Of a stretch of 64,000 nt of DNA, positions 50,102 to 58,234 are shown in pieces (position 1 is the first letter of the stretch; the number at the start of each line of letters is the position of its first letter). The notes under the pieces are model-generated. The model did no database searches, was not told the DNA's origin, and was given only the letters and a program-made list of their open reading frames with translations. Source of the DNA: Bradyrhizobium sp. ISRA430 (GTDB lineage Bacteria > Pseudomonadota > Alphaproteobacteria > Rhizobiales > Xanthobacteraceae); NCBI RefSeq assembly GCF_029909975.1, contig NZ_CP094516.1:2666001-2730000 (forward strand), written 5' to 3'. The translations under genes and the position numbers were made by a program.

Positions 50102-51736
50102 ATGAACACGAGAAAGAGCAGGTTCCTGCTGACCACAGCAGTGCTGCTCGCCGGCGTCAGCCTGGCGTCGGCGCAAGGCATGCGTGAAGGTGGCGGCGGC
50201 GGAATGGGCGCTGGCGGAGGCGGAATTGGCGCTGGTGGCGGATCCAGCGGAGGCGCTGCGGAACACGGCCGGTCTGGCGGAGGAATGTCGCAAGGCGCAG
50301 GTAGCGCGTCCCACAGTGGTGGAATGTCGCAAGGTGGTGCTTCCCGCAGCGAAGGAATGACGCAGGGCCGCGCAGGCGGTCGGACCGAGGGTCCGTCTGC
50401 GGCACGATCGCGTGCCGAGCGCAGCGAAGGAATGCGCGATAGCGGCCGAACCGCCGGCAAGGCCGACAGGGGCGAGCGGCAGACCATCGGACAGGGTCGC
50501 GGCGAGCGCGCGCAACCTCGTCAATCCGAGCAAAAGGCGCCGCAGGGCCAGAAGGGCCCGAGCGCGACAACCGGCGCCAACACCAGGCCGAGCAACGCCC
50601 AGGGTCAAGCCACGCAGGGTCAGAGCACGCAGGGTCAGAAGGGCCAGAGCACGACAACCGGTGCTAACACCAGGCCGAGCAATGCTCCGGGTCAAGCCAC
50701 GCAGGGTCAGACCACGCAGGGCCAGAGGGACCAGAGCACGACCACAGGCGCCAACACCAGGCCGAGCAACGCTCCTGCCCCGGGTCAGGCCACACAGGGT
50801 CAGACCACGCAGCAGAATCAGGGCGCAACGACTGGCAGCCAGGCCACTGCGCCGGCGCAAAACCAGAGTACGACGACCCAGAGCATGTCGGGCCGCGTAT
50901 CGGTAAATGCGCAACAGCAGGCAACGCTTCAGCAGTCGGTGCTCAGTTCGCGCAACGTGGCGCGGGTTAACGTCAACTCGATCAACTTCCGGGTCAATAC
51001 CGGCGTGGTGGTGCCGAGAAACATCAACGTGGTCGCCGTCTCGGCATTCCCGGCGCTGATCGACATCGATCCGCGCTTCCGCGACGACAGTTTCTTCGTC
51101 GTGGATGATGAAGTCGTCGTCCTCGACCGAAGCCGCAGGATCGTCGACGTCGTTCCGGCCGGGCCGCGGACGCACTTCGCCCGCCGTGCCAGCGTGAGCA
51201 GTGGCAGCGTCGCCGCGCTGAATCTCAGCTCCGACGAGATCCGCATCGTTCAACGGGTCCTGATTGAACGTGGCCTGCTGCACGGCGAAGCAGACGGCAA
51301 CCTCGGGCCCGCGACGCGCGCCGCACTGACCACCTTCCAGAGACAGGAAGGTTTCCAGACCACCGGCTCGATCGATAGCCGCACGGTCTCCGCACTTGGC
51401 GTGTCCAACCAGATCAGGGCCACGCAGGGCCAATCGACCACCGTTGGTCAGGGGCGGAGTGGCCAGTCAATGGACCAGAACACGACCGGGCAAAGCACCG
51501 GTCAGTCCAACGCGCCGGCGGAGAACCAGACCACCGGCCAGGCTGGGCAGAACCAACCGACGACATCGGGCCAGGCAGGCACACAACCGCCTCCGGGCCA
51601 GACCACCGGACAGGCCCCGGCCCAAGGCACTAACCAAGGCACTAACCAAGGCACTAACCAGAACATGCAGTCTGGACAAACCAACCAGAATAATGCTCCG
51701 CCGCCTTCGACGTCGGGTCAGCCGGCTCAGAAGTAA
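50102..51736 (+). CDS. Secreted Gln/Thr/Gly-rich protein with peptidoglycan-binding domain
   Basis: A 544-residue exported protein. Signal peptide at residues 1-24 (RFLLTTAVLLAGVSLASA); a Gly/Ser/Met/Arg-rich region to about residue 135; tandem 29-residue repeats (TTTGANTRPSNAPGQATQGQ) to about 240; a folded middle (INFRVNTGVVVPRNINVVAV, FFVVDDEVVVLDRSRRIVDV) resembling the DUF1236 type; a PG_binding_1 domain near 380-440 (VQRVLIERGLLHGEADGNLG, ATRAALTTFQRQEGF); and a disordered Gln/Thr/Asn-rich tail containing three GTNQ repeats (51626-51661). It is probably anchored to the cell wall. GGAGGAG precedes the ATG. Confidence 0.8.
   Translation: MNTRKSRFLLTTAVLLAGVSLASAQGMREGGGGGMGAGGGGIGAGGGSSGGAAEHGRSGGGMSQGAGSASHSGGMSQGGASRSEGMTQGRAGGRTEGPSAARSRAERSEGMRDSGRTAGKADRGERQTIGQGRGERAQPRQSEQKAPQGQKGPSATTGANTRPSNAQGQATQGQSTQGQKGQSTTTGANTRPSNAPGQATQGQTTQGQRDQSTTTGANTRPSNAPAPGQATQGQTTQQNQGATTGSQATAPAQNQSTTTQSMSGRVSVNAQQQATLQQSVLSSRNVARVNVNSINFRVNTGVVVPRNINVVAVSAFPALIDIDPRFRDDSFFVVDDEVVVLDRSRRIVDVVPAGPRTHFARRASVSSGSVAALNLSSDEIRIVQRVLIERGLLHGEADGNLGPATRAALTTFQRQEGFQTTGSIDSRTVSALGVSNQIRATQGQSTTVGQGRSGQSMDQNTTGQSTGQSNAPAENQTTGQAGQNQPTTSGQAGTQPPPGQTTGQAPAQGTNQGTNQGTNQNMQSGQTNQNNAPPPSTSGQPAQK
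50549..50815 (+). repeat. Three in-frame tandem repeats of 87 bp
   Basis: Repeat starts at 50549, 50636 and 50723, each 87 bp or 29 codons, beginning CAGAAGGGCC or CAGAGGGACC and carrying GCCAACACCAGGCCGAGCAA. Units differ mainly at third codon positions, and the third has a two-residue insertion. They encode a low-complexity Gln/Thr-rich spacer; copy number may vary between strains. Confidence 0.85.
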
Positions 51737-51755
51737 CCCTGCCGGTAAGCGCCCC

Positions 51756-51784
51756 GAGCCCCGCCTCCGGCGGGGCTCTTTTTG
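51756..51784 (+). terminator. Intrinsic terminator
   Basis: GAGCCCCGCC and GGCGGGGCTC form a perfect 10-bp stem with a TCC loop, followed by six T residues, 20 bp after the stop of the 50102 gene. Confidence 0.9.
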
Positions 51785-51869
51785 CGACCTGCCTGTTTAC
51801 GGCCAATGTTGCCAACTTTCTGCGCGAAGCGCACCCTGATCGGTAACCACCATCCCTCTCGAGCATACA

Positions 51870-53402
51870 ATGGTTGGGTTCACACGGCCGCCCTGCGACA
51901 CGGGTGTCATCCAGGCGGCAATTTGTTCTGACGCGGCGCTGTCGCAAAGACGCAAGCGGCTGACGCTGGCGGCGACCATTGTCGGATCCAGCATGGCGTT
52001 CCTCGACGGCTCGGTCGTGAACATCGCGCTACCCGAAATCCAGCAGGCACTGCATTCGGACGCGGCAGCAACGCAGTGGATCGTCAACGCCTACATGCTG
52101 CTGCTGGGCTCACTCGTGCTGATCGGTGGCTCGGCCGCCGACCTTTACGGTCGACGCCGGATCTTTGTTCTCGGCGTTACCGTCTTCACTGCGGCCTCCA
52201 TCGCTTGCGGGCTCTCGCCAAATATTGCGGCGCTCGTCGCCAGCCGCGCGGTTCAAGGCCTGGGCGCGGCGCTCTTGGTGCCGGCGAGTCTGGCAATGTT
52301 AGGCGCGAGTTTCGACGAGCGCGAACGGAGCCAGGCAATCGGGACATGGGCAGGTGCAGGTGCACTGATGTTGGCGGCAGGCCCGCCGCTCGGCGGCTGG
52401 CTGGTCGATCAGGTCTCGTGGCGCGCGATCTTCCTCCTCAATGTCCCGCTCGCCTTTGCCGCGGCTGGACTTGCGCTTCGCTTCGCCTGCGAGAGCAGCG
52501 ATCCTCACGCGAAGTACCTCGACTGGAGCGGCGCCGTCACGATCGCGATTGGCCTCGCTGCGATCACGTGGGGTCTCAGCGCCGTTCCGGCGGTAGGATT
52601 TCGCGACAAGACAGTCCTAGCCGTTCTCGGCGTGGGAATTGCATTCCTTGCTTTGTTCGTCGCGATCGAAGCCCGGCTCCGTGAATGGGCGATGATGCCG
52701 CTGTCGCTTTATCGATCTCGCAATTTTTCCGCAACGAATGCCCTGACGTTGTTGCTCTACTTTGCCCTCGGAGGTGCGCTCTATTATCTGCCGTTCGGCC
52801 TGATCCGTCTCGGCGGCTACTCCGCGACGCAAGCCGGCGCGGCGTTGTTGCCGTTTGCTCTGATCATGGGTTTCGGCGCGTCATTCGCGGGCACCCTCAC
52901 CAACCGTTTGGGACCGCGGTCGCTGCTCACGACCGGGCCCATTATCGCGGCGAGCGGCTTGGCGATGCTCGCTTTGGTCGATTTCAGGCAGTCCTTTTGG
53001 GTTGGCGTGCTTCCGCCGATGGTCCTGTTGGGTGTCGGGATGGCAATTACCGTTCCGCCGCTGACGTCGACCGTGATGGGGGCTGCCGGCAAAGCTCACG
53101 CCGGCATTGCTTCGGGCATCAACAACGCGGTCGCGCGAATAGCCGGCCTGCTCGCGGTCGCAGCGCTGGGGGCCGTGCTGTTTGCAAGCTTTTCATATCA
53201 TCTCGTCGGGCCGACGCTCACACAAGCCAACGAAGCCATGACTGCCGTCATGTCCGGACAGCCCGGTCTTCATGAAGAGGCGATCGCCGCTTTCGCACGA
53301 GCGCTGCGCGCCATCATACTGGTGACCGCAACGTGCGCCGCGCTCGCCGGTCTCATCGGCTGGCTCTGGACCGAGCCGAATGGCGCCCATGCGAGTGCCT
53401 GA
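51870..53402 (+). CDS. MFS transporter, DHA2 (EmrB/QacA-like) family
   Basis: A 510-residue drug-type exporter with 14 predicted helices. Motif LTLAATIVGSSMAFLDGSVV, NIALPEIQQALHSDAAATQW and GLGAALLVPASLAMLGASF followed by GPPLGGWLVDQVSWRAIFLL are diagnostic for the DHA2 branch. It should extrude hydrophobic compounds using the proton gradient. The first 27 residues are hydrophilic and the ribosome site before the ATG at 51870 is weak, so the true start may be further in. No membrane-fusion partner is adjacent. Confidence 0.85.
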   Translation: MVGFTRPPCDTGVIQAAICSDAALSQRRKRLTLAATIVGSSMAFLDGSVVNIALPEIQQALHSDAAATQWIVNAYMLLLGSLVLIGGSAADLYGRRRIFVLGVTVFTAASIACGLSPNIAALVASRAVQGLGAALLVPASLAMLGASFDERERSQAIGTWAGAGALMLAAGPPLGGWLVDQVSWRAIFLLNVPLAFAAAGLALRFACESSDPHAKYLDWSGAVTIAIGLAAITWGLSAVPAVGFRDKTVLAVLGVGIAFLALFVAIEARLREWAMMPLSLYRSRNFSATNALTLLLYFALGGALYYLPFGLIRLGGYSATQAGAALLPFALIMGFGASFAGTLTNRLGPRSLLTTGPIIAASGLAMLALVDFRQSFWVGVLPPMVLLGVGMAITVPPLTSTVMGAAGKAHAGIASGINNAVARIAGLLAVAALGAVLFASFSYHLVGPTLTQANEAMTAVMSGQPGLHEEAIAAFARALRAIILVTATCAALAGLIGWLWTEPNGAHASA

Positions 53403-53847
53403 GATATACTGCCGCCAAGGGACATCATCGGGAAGTTCGCAACGAGTCAAAAGGCGACTGCGTACGTCTGCCTCCCCAAGAAGTGGACATCGCACATTCA
53501 CTGCCGTGCCCCCATGATCAACCTCGCTGACCCATTGCTCTGGACTGAATGAATGTAAACAGGGCCTTGCTCAAACGAGCTTTGGGTGTATCGTTGACTG
53601 AGTAGCAGGGACCGAGAGCCAGCGTCGATGCTGGGACAACCTCCGGCGATTCCCGACGAGGCATACGCCTTCACGGCACATCATTTCAAATTGGTCTAGT
53701 TGCGGCTTTGCTTTCCGGCTGACGGCACGTTCGCTCGGGCGTGCCTTTCGCGCGGAGACGGGCGCGCGCACGAGTAGCTGTACGGCGTCCTAGGAACCAG
53801 AGGCCGCAGGAAAGAGGAGAAAAACGCAAAGGCAAAGGGAGGAAACC
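53403..53847. other. Intergenic region with a possible structured leader
   Basis: No gene is supported in these 445 bp. The last 250 bp before the RTX-like gene have several short perfect stems: CCAGC-GTCGAT-GCTGG (53619-53634) and AGGC-ATAC-GCCT (53659-53670), followed by further GC-rich dyads near 53720-53770. The arrangement recalls a leader RNA, but it matches no riboswitch consensus I know. Confidence 0.4.
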
Positions 53848-55893
53848 ATGAGCGAGACAATGGTCGCCGCGACGACGGCGGGTGCCCCAGTTGTCACCAT
53901 TGGTGCCAATTTTGCGGGAACTAATTTACTTGATTTCGGCGCCAACCCACCAGACACCGATGGCGCCGTCGGCCCCAGCCAGTTTGTTGAATTCCTCAAC
54001 TCGGATTTCCGCGTCTACGACAAGTCCGGAAACGTCCTCCAGCAGTCAACTCTGAGCGACTTCTGGTCATCGGCAGGCGTCCCGCAACCTTCTCCTTTCG
54101 ATCCGCGCATACTCTTTGATCCTGATAGCCAGCGTTGGTATGCAGCCGCACTGGATTTCACGGGCGCCTTTTTACTTGCCGTGTCAAATACGTCGGACCC
54201 GGCACAAGGTTGGCAGGCGGTCAGAATTCCTATCGACCCTACTGGGCAAAGCTTTGGGGATTTCACGAGGCTCGGCTTCAACGAAGATGGCGTCTACCTT
54301 TCCGCCACCCAGATTCCGGTCGGCCCTGAACCGGCTACAAGTATATTAGTAGCCATCCCAAAGTCTGACCTACTGGGGCCAGTTCCAAGCACGTCCAACG
54401 CCACGGTGTTTGCCAACATTAGTCACGGCGAAATTGGGGTTGTTCAGCAGCCGGCCGTTGCGCCTGAATTATCCGGCAGTGAACCGATTCTCTCGGCCTT
54501 CAACGTGGACATGCCCAGCACACTACTGAAGGTTTCGTCTATCGATGGGCTGATTACAAGTCCCACACTCGATACCGCGAACCGTGCAATTACGGTGTCG
54601 CCATTCCAAAATCCCCCCGGTGCCATTCAAAAGGACACGACCGTACCAATCAACGCCGCAGATTCAAGCTTCACATCTAGTGTGGTCTTACAAGACGGCA
54701 AACTGTTCGGTGTTCACACGATTTCGAGCGACGACAATCACTCAGCACTGCAGTGGTTCGAGATCGGCACTCCGCTGACGAACCCGGTTGTTCTGGATAC
54801 CGGCCTCATCAGCCCGCTCGGGCTTGATGTCTATTACGGCTCGATAGCGGTGAATCCCCTCGGCGAGGTAGTCATCGGCTTCTCCGGTTCAGGACCGAAT
54901 GATTTTCCAAGCGCCTACGCAGTTGCCGGCCAGCTCAACGGCGATGTGATCCAATTCGGAGATCCTATGCTACTGCAGGCCGGCGTCGCACCGCAGACCT
55001 CCAATTCCGGGCGCTTTGGCGATTACAGCGCCACAACTTTCGATCCGACCGACCCGTCGCATTTCTGGACTATTGAGGAATGGACTTCAGCGTCGGATTC
55101 GGTTTGGTCCACCCAAATTTCAGAAATCATCTTCGGCACGACATCTCCTCCCGTCGCGCACAACGACATCGCCGGAGTATCCAAGAATCATGAGGTTTCA
55201 GGCAATGTTCTGACCAACGACACCGATCCAAACAACGAGCCTTTGACGGTGACGGCAGTCGCGGGGGCGACAACCAATGACGCAGGTGAGTTTGTTGCGA
55301 ATGGGACTTTTGGCACGCTCGTTGTGGACGGCGACGGAACGTTTACCTATGACGCAAACAAGAAGATCGATTTTCCGGACCACGGGCTCGCTCAGGATAC
55401 ATTCACCTACACGGCAACGAACACCGACCAGTTGAGCTCCGAGGCCACATTGACCGTGACCGTCGTCAAACCGGGTCAGACCTACATTGGTGGAATGCCG
55501 GGTACCGACGCCGATCATCTCACCGTTGTTACGGGCGGGAATGGCAGGCAAGTCATCGACGGGAGCCTCGGGTTCGAGCAGATCAGCGGCGGGAATGGTA
55601 GGGATGTTCTAGTGGGCGGAGCGGGGGATCTTCTCACGGGCGGGAGAGGCAACGACACGTTCGTGTTCAAGAACGACTTCGGTGCAAACACGATCACCGA
55701 TTTCGGCAAGGGCCACGACACCATCCAGCTAGATCAAAGCCACTTTTCCAATTTCGCAGTGGTCATCGCCAACGCCGCGTCCGACGGGCACGAAGGCACT
55801 CTCATCACTGATCCGAGCCATTCCGGAAACACGATCGATCTACTCGGCGTAAAGGTCGCTGACTTGCACGCGAACGAGTTTTTCTTCGTCTGA
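53848..55893 (+). CDS. Large secreted RTX-like calcium-binding protein
   Basis: A 681-residue protein without N-terminal signal peptide. Residues 1-430 form a repetitive beta-rich (propeller-like) region with LFDPDSQRWYAAALDFTGAF and GDYSATTFDPTDPSHFWTIE; residues 435-545 are an Ig/cadherin-like VCBS-type domain (NVLTNDTDPNNEPLTVTAV); residues 560-640 carry imperfect RTX nonapeptides (GGNGRDVLVGGAGDLLTGGR, GNDTFVF) and the C-terminus ends in EFFFV. RTX plus missing signal points to type I secretion; no such exporter is adjacent. Base composition is noticeably more AT-rich than the flanking genes. Confidence 0.82.
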   Translation: MSETMVAATTAGAPVVTIGANFAGTNLLDFGANPPDTDGAVGPSQFVEFLNSDFRVYDKSGNVLQQSTLSDFWSSAGVPQPSPFDPRILFDPDSQRWYAAALDFTGAFLLAVSNTSDPAQGWQAVRIPIDPTGQSFGDFTRLGFNEDGVYLSATQIPVGPEPATSILVAIPKSDLLGPVPSTSNATVFANISHGEIGVVQQPAVAPELSGSEPILSAFNVDMPSTLLKVSSIDGLITSPTLDTANRAITVSPFQNPPGAIQKDTTVPINAADSSFTSSVVLQDGKLFGVHTISSDDNHSALQWFEIGTPLTNPVVLDTGLISPLGLDVYYGSIAVNPLGEVVIGFSGSGPNDFPSAYAVAGQLNGDVIQFGDPMLLQAGVAPQTSNSGRFGDYSATTFDPTDPSHFWTIEEWTSASDSVWSTQISEIIFGTTSPPVAHNDIAGVSKNHEVSGNVLTNDTDPNNEPLTVTAVAGATTNDAGEFVANGTFGTLVVDGDGTFTYDANKKIDFPDHGLAQDTFTYTATNTDQLSSEATLTVTVVKPGQTYIGGMPGTDADHLTVVTGGNGRQVIDGSLGFEQISGGNGRDVLVGGAGDLLTGGRGNDTFVFKNDFGANTITDFGKGHDTIQLDQSHFSNFAVVIANAASDGHEGTLITDPSHSGNTIDLLGVKVADLHANEFFFV

Positions 55894-56079
55894 GGAGATT
55901 TTGGCGCATCGCCAAGAGCTGCGCCGGCGCCGTGCGAGGTTCCGCCTGCGAAAGTGTCGAACGGTTGCTGAACCGTCATCAACCGAGCGGGCACTAACCT
56001 TTCAGCGCGGCTGGTCTGACCGGAAGTCGCAAACGGCCGCGAAGCCGCCGCAGGCGAATTCCTTATATGGAGCGTCTCC

Positions 56080-56766
56080 ATGTCAGACACCCATACCCGC
56101 GACCCCTCGTGGAAAACCGATTTGATCTGGCACTATTTCCACACCGTCACGACGCCGGCCAGGACGCCCGCCTATCGCAAGTTCTACAGCAACCAGGACC
56201 CCAGCGACGAATTGGACAACCGCCATCGCGTCTATGAAATGCTAGTGGATGAGCCGCTGCACTCCCATCCCACCCTGTCGGCGACCTCGACGGACGAGTC
56301 GATGGAAAACTACAAGAAGAGCAAGCTGCCGTGGAACCAGAACAATGGCGGGTTCCTCAAGGCGGTGAACAATGAATATTGGTGCGGTTCGATCCTCAAG
56401 ATCGTGTTCGTCCGCTACATGGGCTGGAAAATGGCCGAACCGACGGCGCGCGACCAGGTGAGCGTAGGCCGGGATCCCAGCAAAGCAGTGGATTGGACAA
56501 TCAAGAATCTCGAAAAGAAGGTGCCGGTGCGGGCCTCCCTCGGCGGCGCCCATTATGTCGGCATCGTCGGCCACCGCACTGCAGGACCCGATAACAAGAT
56601 CACCGAGTTTCTGTGCCTCGACCCGTGGGCCTATGGCATCGACGGCGGCAATCAGGACATGAAATATGCTGGTACGGCGACCGCCTTTCTCGGGATCAGC
56701 AAACGCGACGGCGCGACGTGGACCTATAGCAACAAGGCCGTCGCCTTCGTCGAACGGCCATCCTAG
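56080..56766 (+). CDS. Uncharacterised protein, possibly a papain-like (C39-like) fold
   Basis: A 228-residue protein with no signal peptide or membrane segment; not recognised with certainty. The order of Cys102 (NEYWCGSILKIV), His158 (LGGAHYVGIVGHRT) and Asp181 (FLCLDPWAYG) resembles the Cys-His-Asp layout of C39-like peptidases, where the His follows a Gly-rich loop and the Asp lies in a LDPW-type turn; the distance from the Cys is plausible. Catalysis is only a suggestion. GGAG lies before the ATG. It stands alone between the RTX-like gene and a HAD-family gene. Confidence 0.65.
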   Translation: MSDTHTRDPSWKTDLIWHYFHTVTTPARTPAYRKFYSNQDPSDELDNRHRVYEMLVDEPLHSHPTLSATSTDESMENYKKSKLPWNQNNGGFLKAVNNEYWCGSILKIVFVRYMGWKMAEPTARDQVSVGRDPSKAVDWTIKNLEKKVPVRASLGGAHYVGIVGHRTAGPDNKITEFLCLDPWAYGIDGGNQDMKYAGTATAFLGISKRDGATWTYSNKAVAFVERPS

Positions 56767-56964
56767 GAAATCATGGCAGCGAGTTGCGATCATGCTCGCT
56801 CGCCGCCGAGCTGTTTTGGTCGTCTACGCAATGGGATGTTTTTGAAATCCCGCCCAAGTGCCGATTCATCTCAGTCACGAAAAGCTGGGACAACTGGTAA
56901 ACCTGTCCGGAAGCGCAATTGGTGCCACGAGCCGCAAGGTTGAAGAGGGCCTCGCAAAACCCGT

Positions 56965-57579
56965 CTAGAACGAAAGGCCCAACGCCTGTAAGTCTGCCTC
57001 ACAACGGCTTGGCGTTGTGAATAGTCTTGCTTCCAATCCGATCGATCGCGCACCTTCCACATTGACTTCAACGTCATCAAAGAAGACCGTTTCCTCGGCG
57101 AGGAGGCCGAACTTATCCAGTGCATGCTGAAAGATGGCAGGTGCTGGTTTCAACATGCCGACCTCCGCCGACACCACTGCTCCCTCGAACACGTCCCAAA
57201 ATCGTTGGCGGGCTTTGAGATGTGCGACGATCTCATGCACGTTGTCAGTAAGGGCGAAAATTCGGTAACCTGCTTTCCTGAGGCGGTACGCGATCTCTTC
57301 CGTGCCCTCGATTAAGTCCTGATGATCCATAACGTGGAAGAACAACGTCGTGGTCTCCTTCTCGGAAAGGCCAAACTCGGCCTGATAGGCCTGCTCGGCC
57401 TCCCGCTGGGTTAATTCGCCGCGGTTGAGACTCATCCACAAAGGACAACGAAACAAGGCCTCTGCCCTCTGCACGTTCTCATCGGAGCCCTTTTGCAGAT
57501 TGAAGCACCGCTCCACGATGTCTTGTGGGGACCATTTCACAAAGACGTTTCCCACGTCGAAGATAATGTTCTTGATCAT
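56965..57579 (-). CDS. HAD-family hydrolase
   Basis: A 204-residue haloacid-dehalogenase-fold phosphatase of the YihX/epoxide-hydrolase-N-like group. Motif I is IIFDVGNVFVKW (Asp8 nucleophile; the usual second Asp is Asn11), motif II ALTDN, motif III GMLKPAPAIF with the Lys, motif IV FFDDVEVNVEGA. It probably dephosphorylates a small metabolite such as a sugar phosphate. It lies in a region of low gene density. Confidence 0.85.
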   Translation of the reverse strand: MIKNIIFDVGNVFVKWSPQDIVERCFNLQKGSDENVQRAEALFRCPLWMSLNRGELTQREAEQAYQAEFGLSEKETTTLFFHVMDHQDLIEGTEEIAYRLRKAGYRIFALTDNVHEIVAHLKARQRFWDVFEGAVVSAEVGMLKPAPAIFQHALDKFGLLAEETVFFDDVEVNVEGARSIGLEARLFTTPSRCEADLQALGLSF

Positions 57580-57612
57580 AGGGTTTCTTGGCCGTCCCGG
57601 TCAGTTGATCCG

Positions 57613-57916
57613 CTAGCCTGTGATCTGCCATGGCCCGGGATTAAGCACCAGGCCTGTCGCCTTACCAACCTCATCGTGCAGGAACGCAAGGCGCGCATGG
57701 CCGCCGCCATCGACAAAAACACTCATCGCTCGACATGGGAACGACCGTGACCGGCGTGCCCTTCTCAAAATCGAGGATCGGCAGCGCTCCACCGGCCTCG
57801 ACCTGGAGCTTGCCATTCTTGGCTCTCTCAATGTTCGTCGAGCAGTAATGGTTTGCACTGTTTGAGGACATGCTGCTCGAATCTACGAAGTCCGCGCTGG
57901 GGTCACTTGCGGACAT
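57613..57916 (-). pseudogene. Frameshifted remnant with a DUF3471-like C-terminus
   Basis: Two overlapping minus-strand frames together give one domain: the first reads NGKLQVEAGGALPILDFEKG then TPVTVVPMSSDE, the second continues VDGGGHARLAFLHDEVGKAT and GLVLNPGPWQITG. The break lies at a run of T residues on the minus strand around 57714-57719, where a single base change in length would restore SDEFFVDGG. The joined sequence resembles the beta-rich domain following class C beta-lactamase-like hydrolases. The upstream catalytic part is missing, so this is a decayed fragment. Confidence 0.6.
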
Positions 57917-58234
57917 CGCAGGAGCGGGAGCTAGAGTCGACTACGGGCTAACAGCGGAAGTAATGGCCCGGCGCGGCTAGTAGTACAGATCAAACACCGC
58001 TCTAGTGTTGAATGGACAGCATGAGAACAGAGCCAAGCAACCATGCGTGCAACCTCTTCGACGGCGCGCCAAGTCGATTAGGAGACATGGTGAATCCCAA
58101 CGTGAATTGTGACCCCACCGTAGGCTATCAAAGATGACAAATCACTGATTTTGTCGATGCCCATGCAAGATGGGCGCTCCGACGTGCAGGTCGGAACGCC
58201 CTGGTCAACACCCCAGTGAAGATACGCGAGACGA
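57917..58234. other. Intergenic region, no gene recognised
   Basis: Roughly 320 bp between the decayed fragment and the GH5 gene. Frames are short and without ribosome sites; composition is more AT-rich than average. Nothing else is supported. Confidence 0.5.

Noticed and set aside
50549..50815. Regularly spaced repeats as a CRISPR array
   Set aside because: The units are directly adjacent 87-bp in-frame tandem repeats without unique spacers, and they continue one protein reading frame.
53590..53760. SAM-type riboswitch before the RTX-like gene
   Set aside because: A short stretch loosely resembles a SAM-I core, but the flanking stems and order do not fit, and the downstream gene is not methionine-related.
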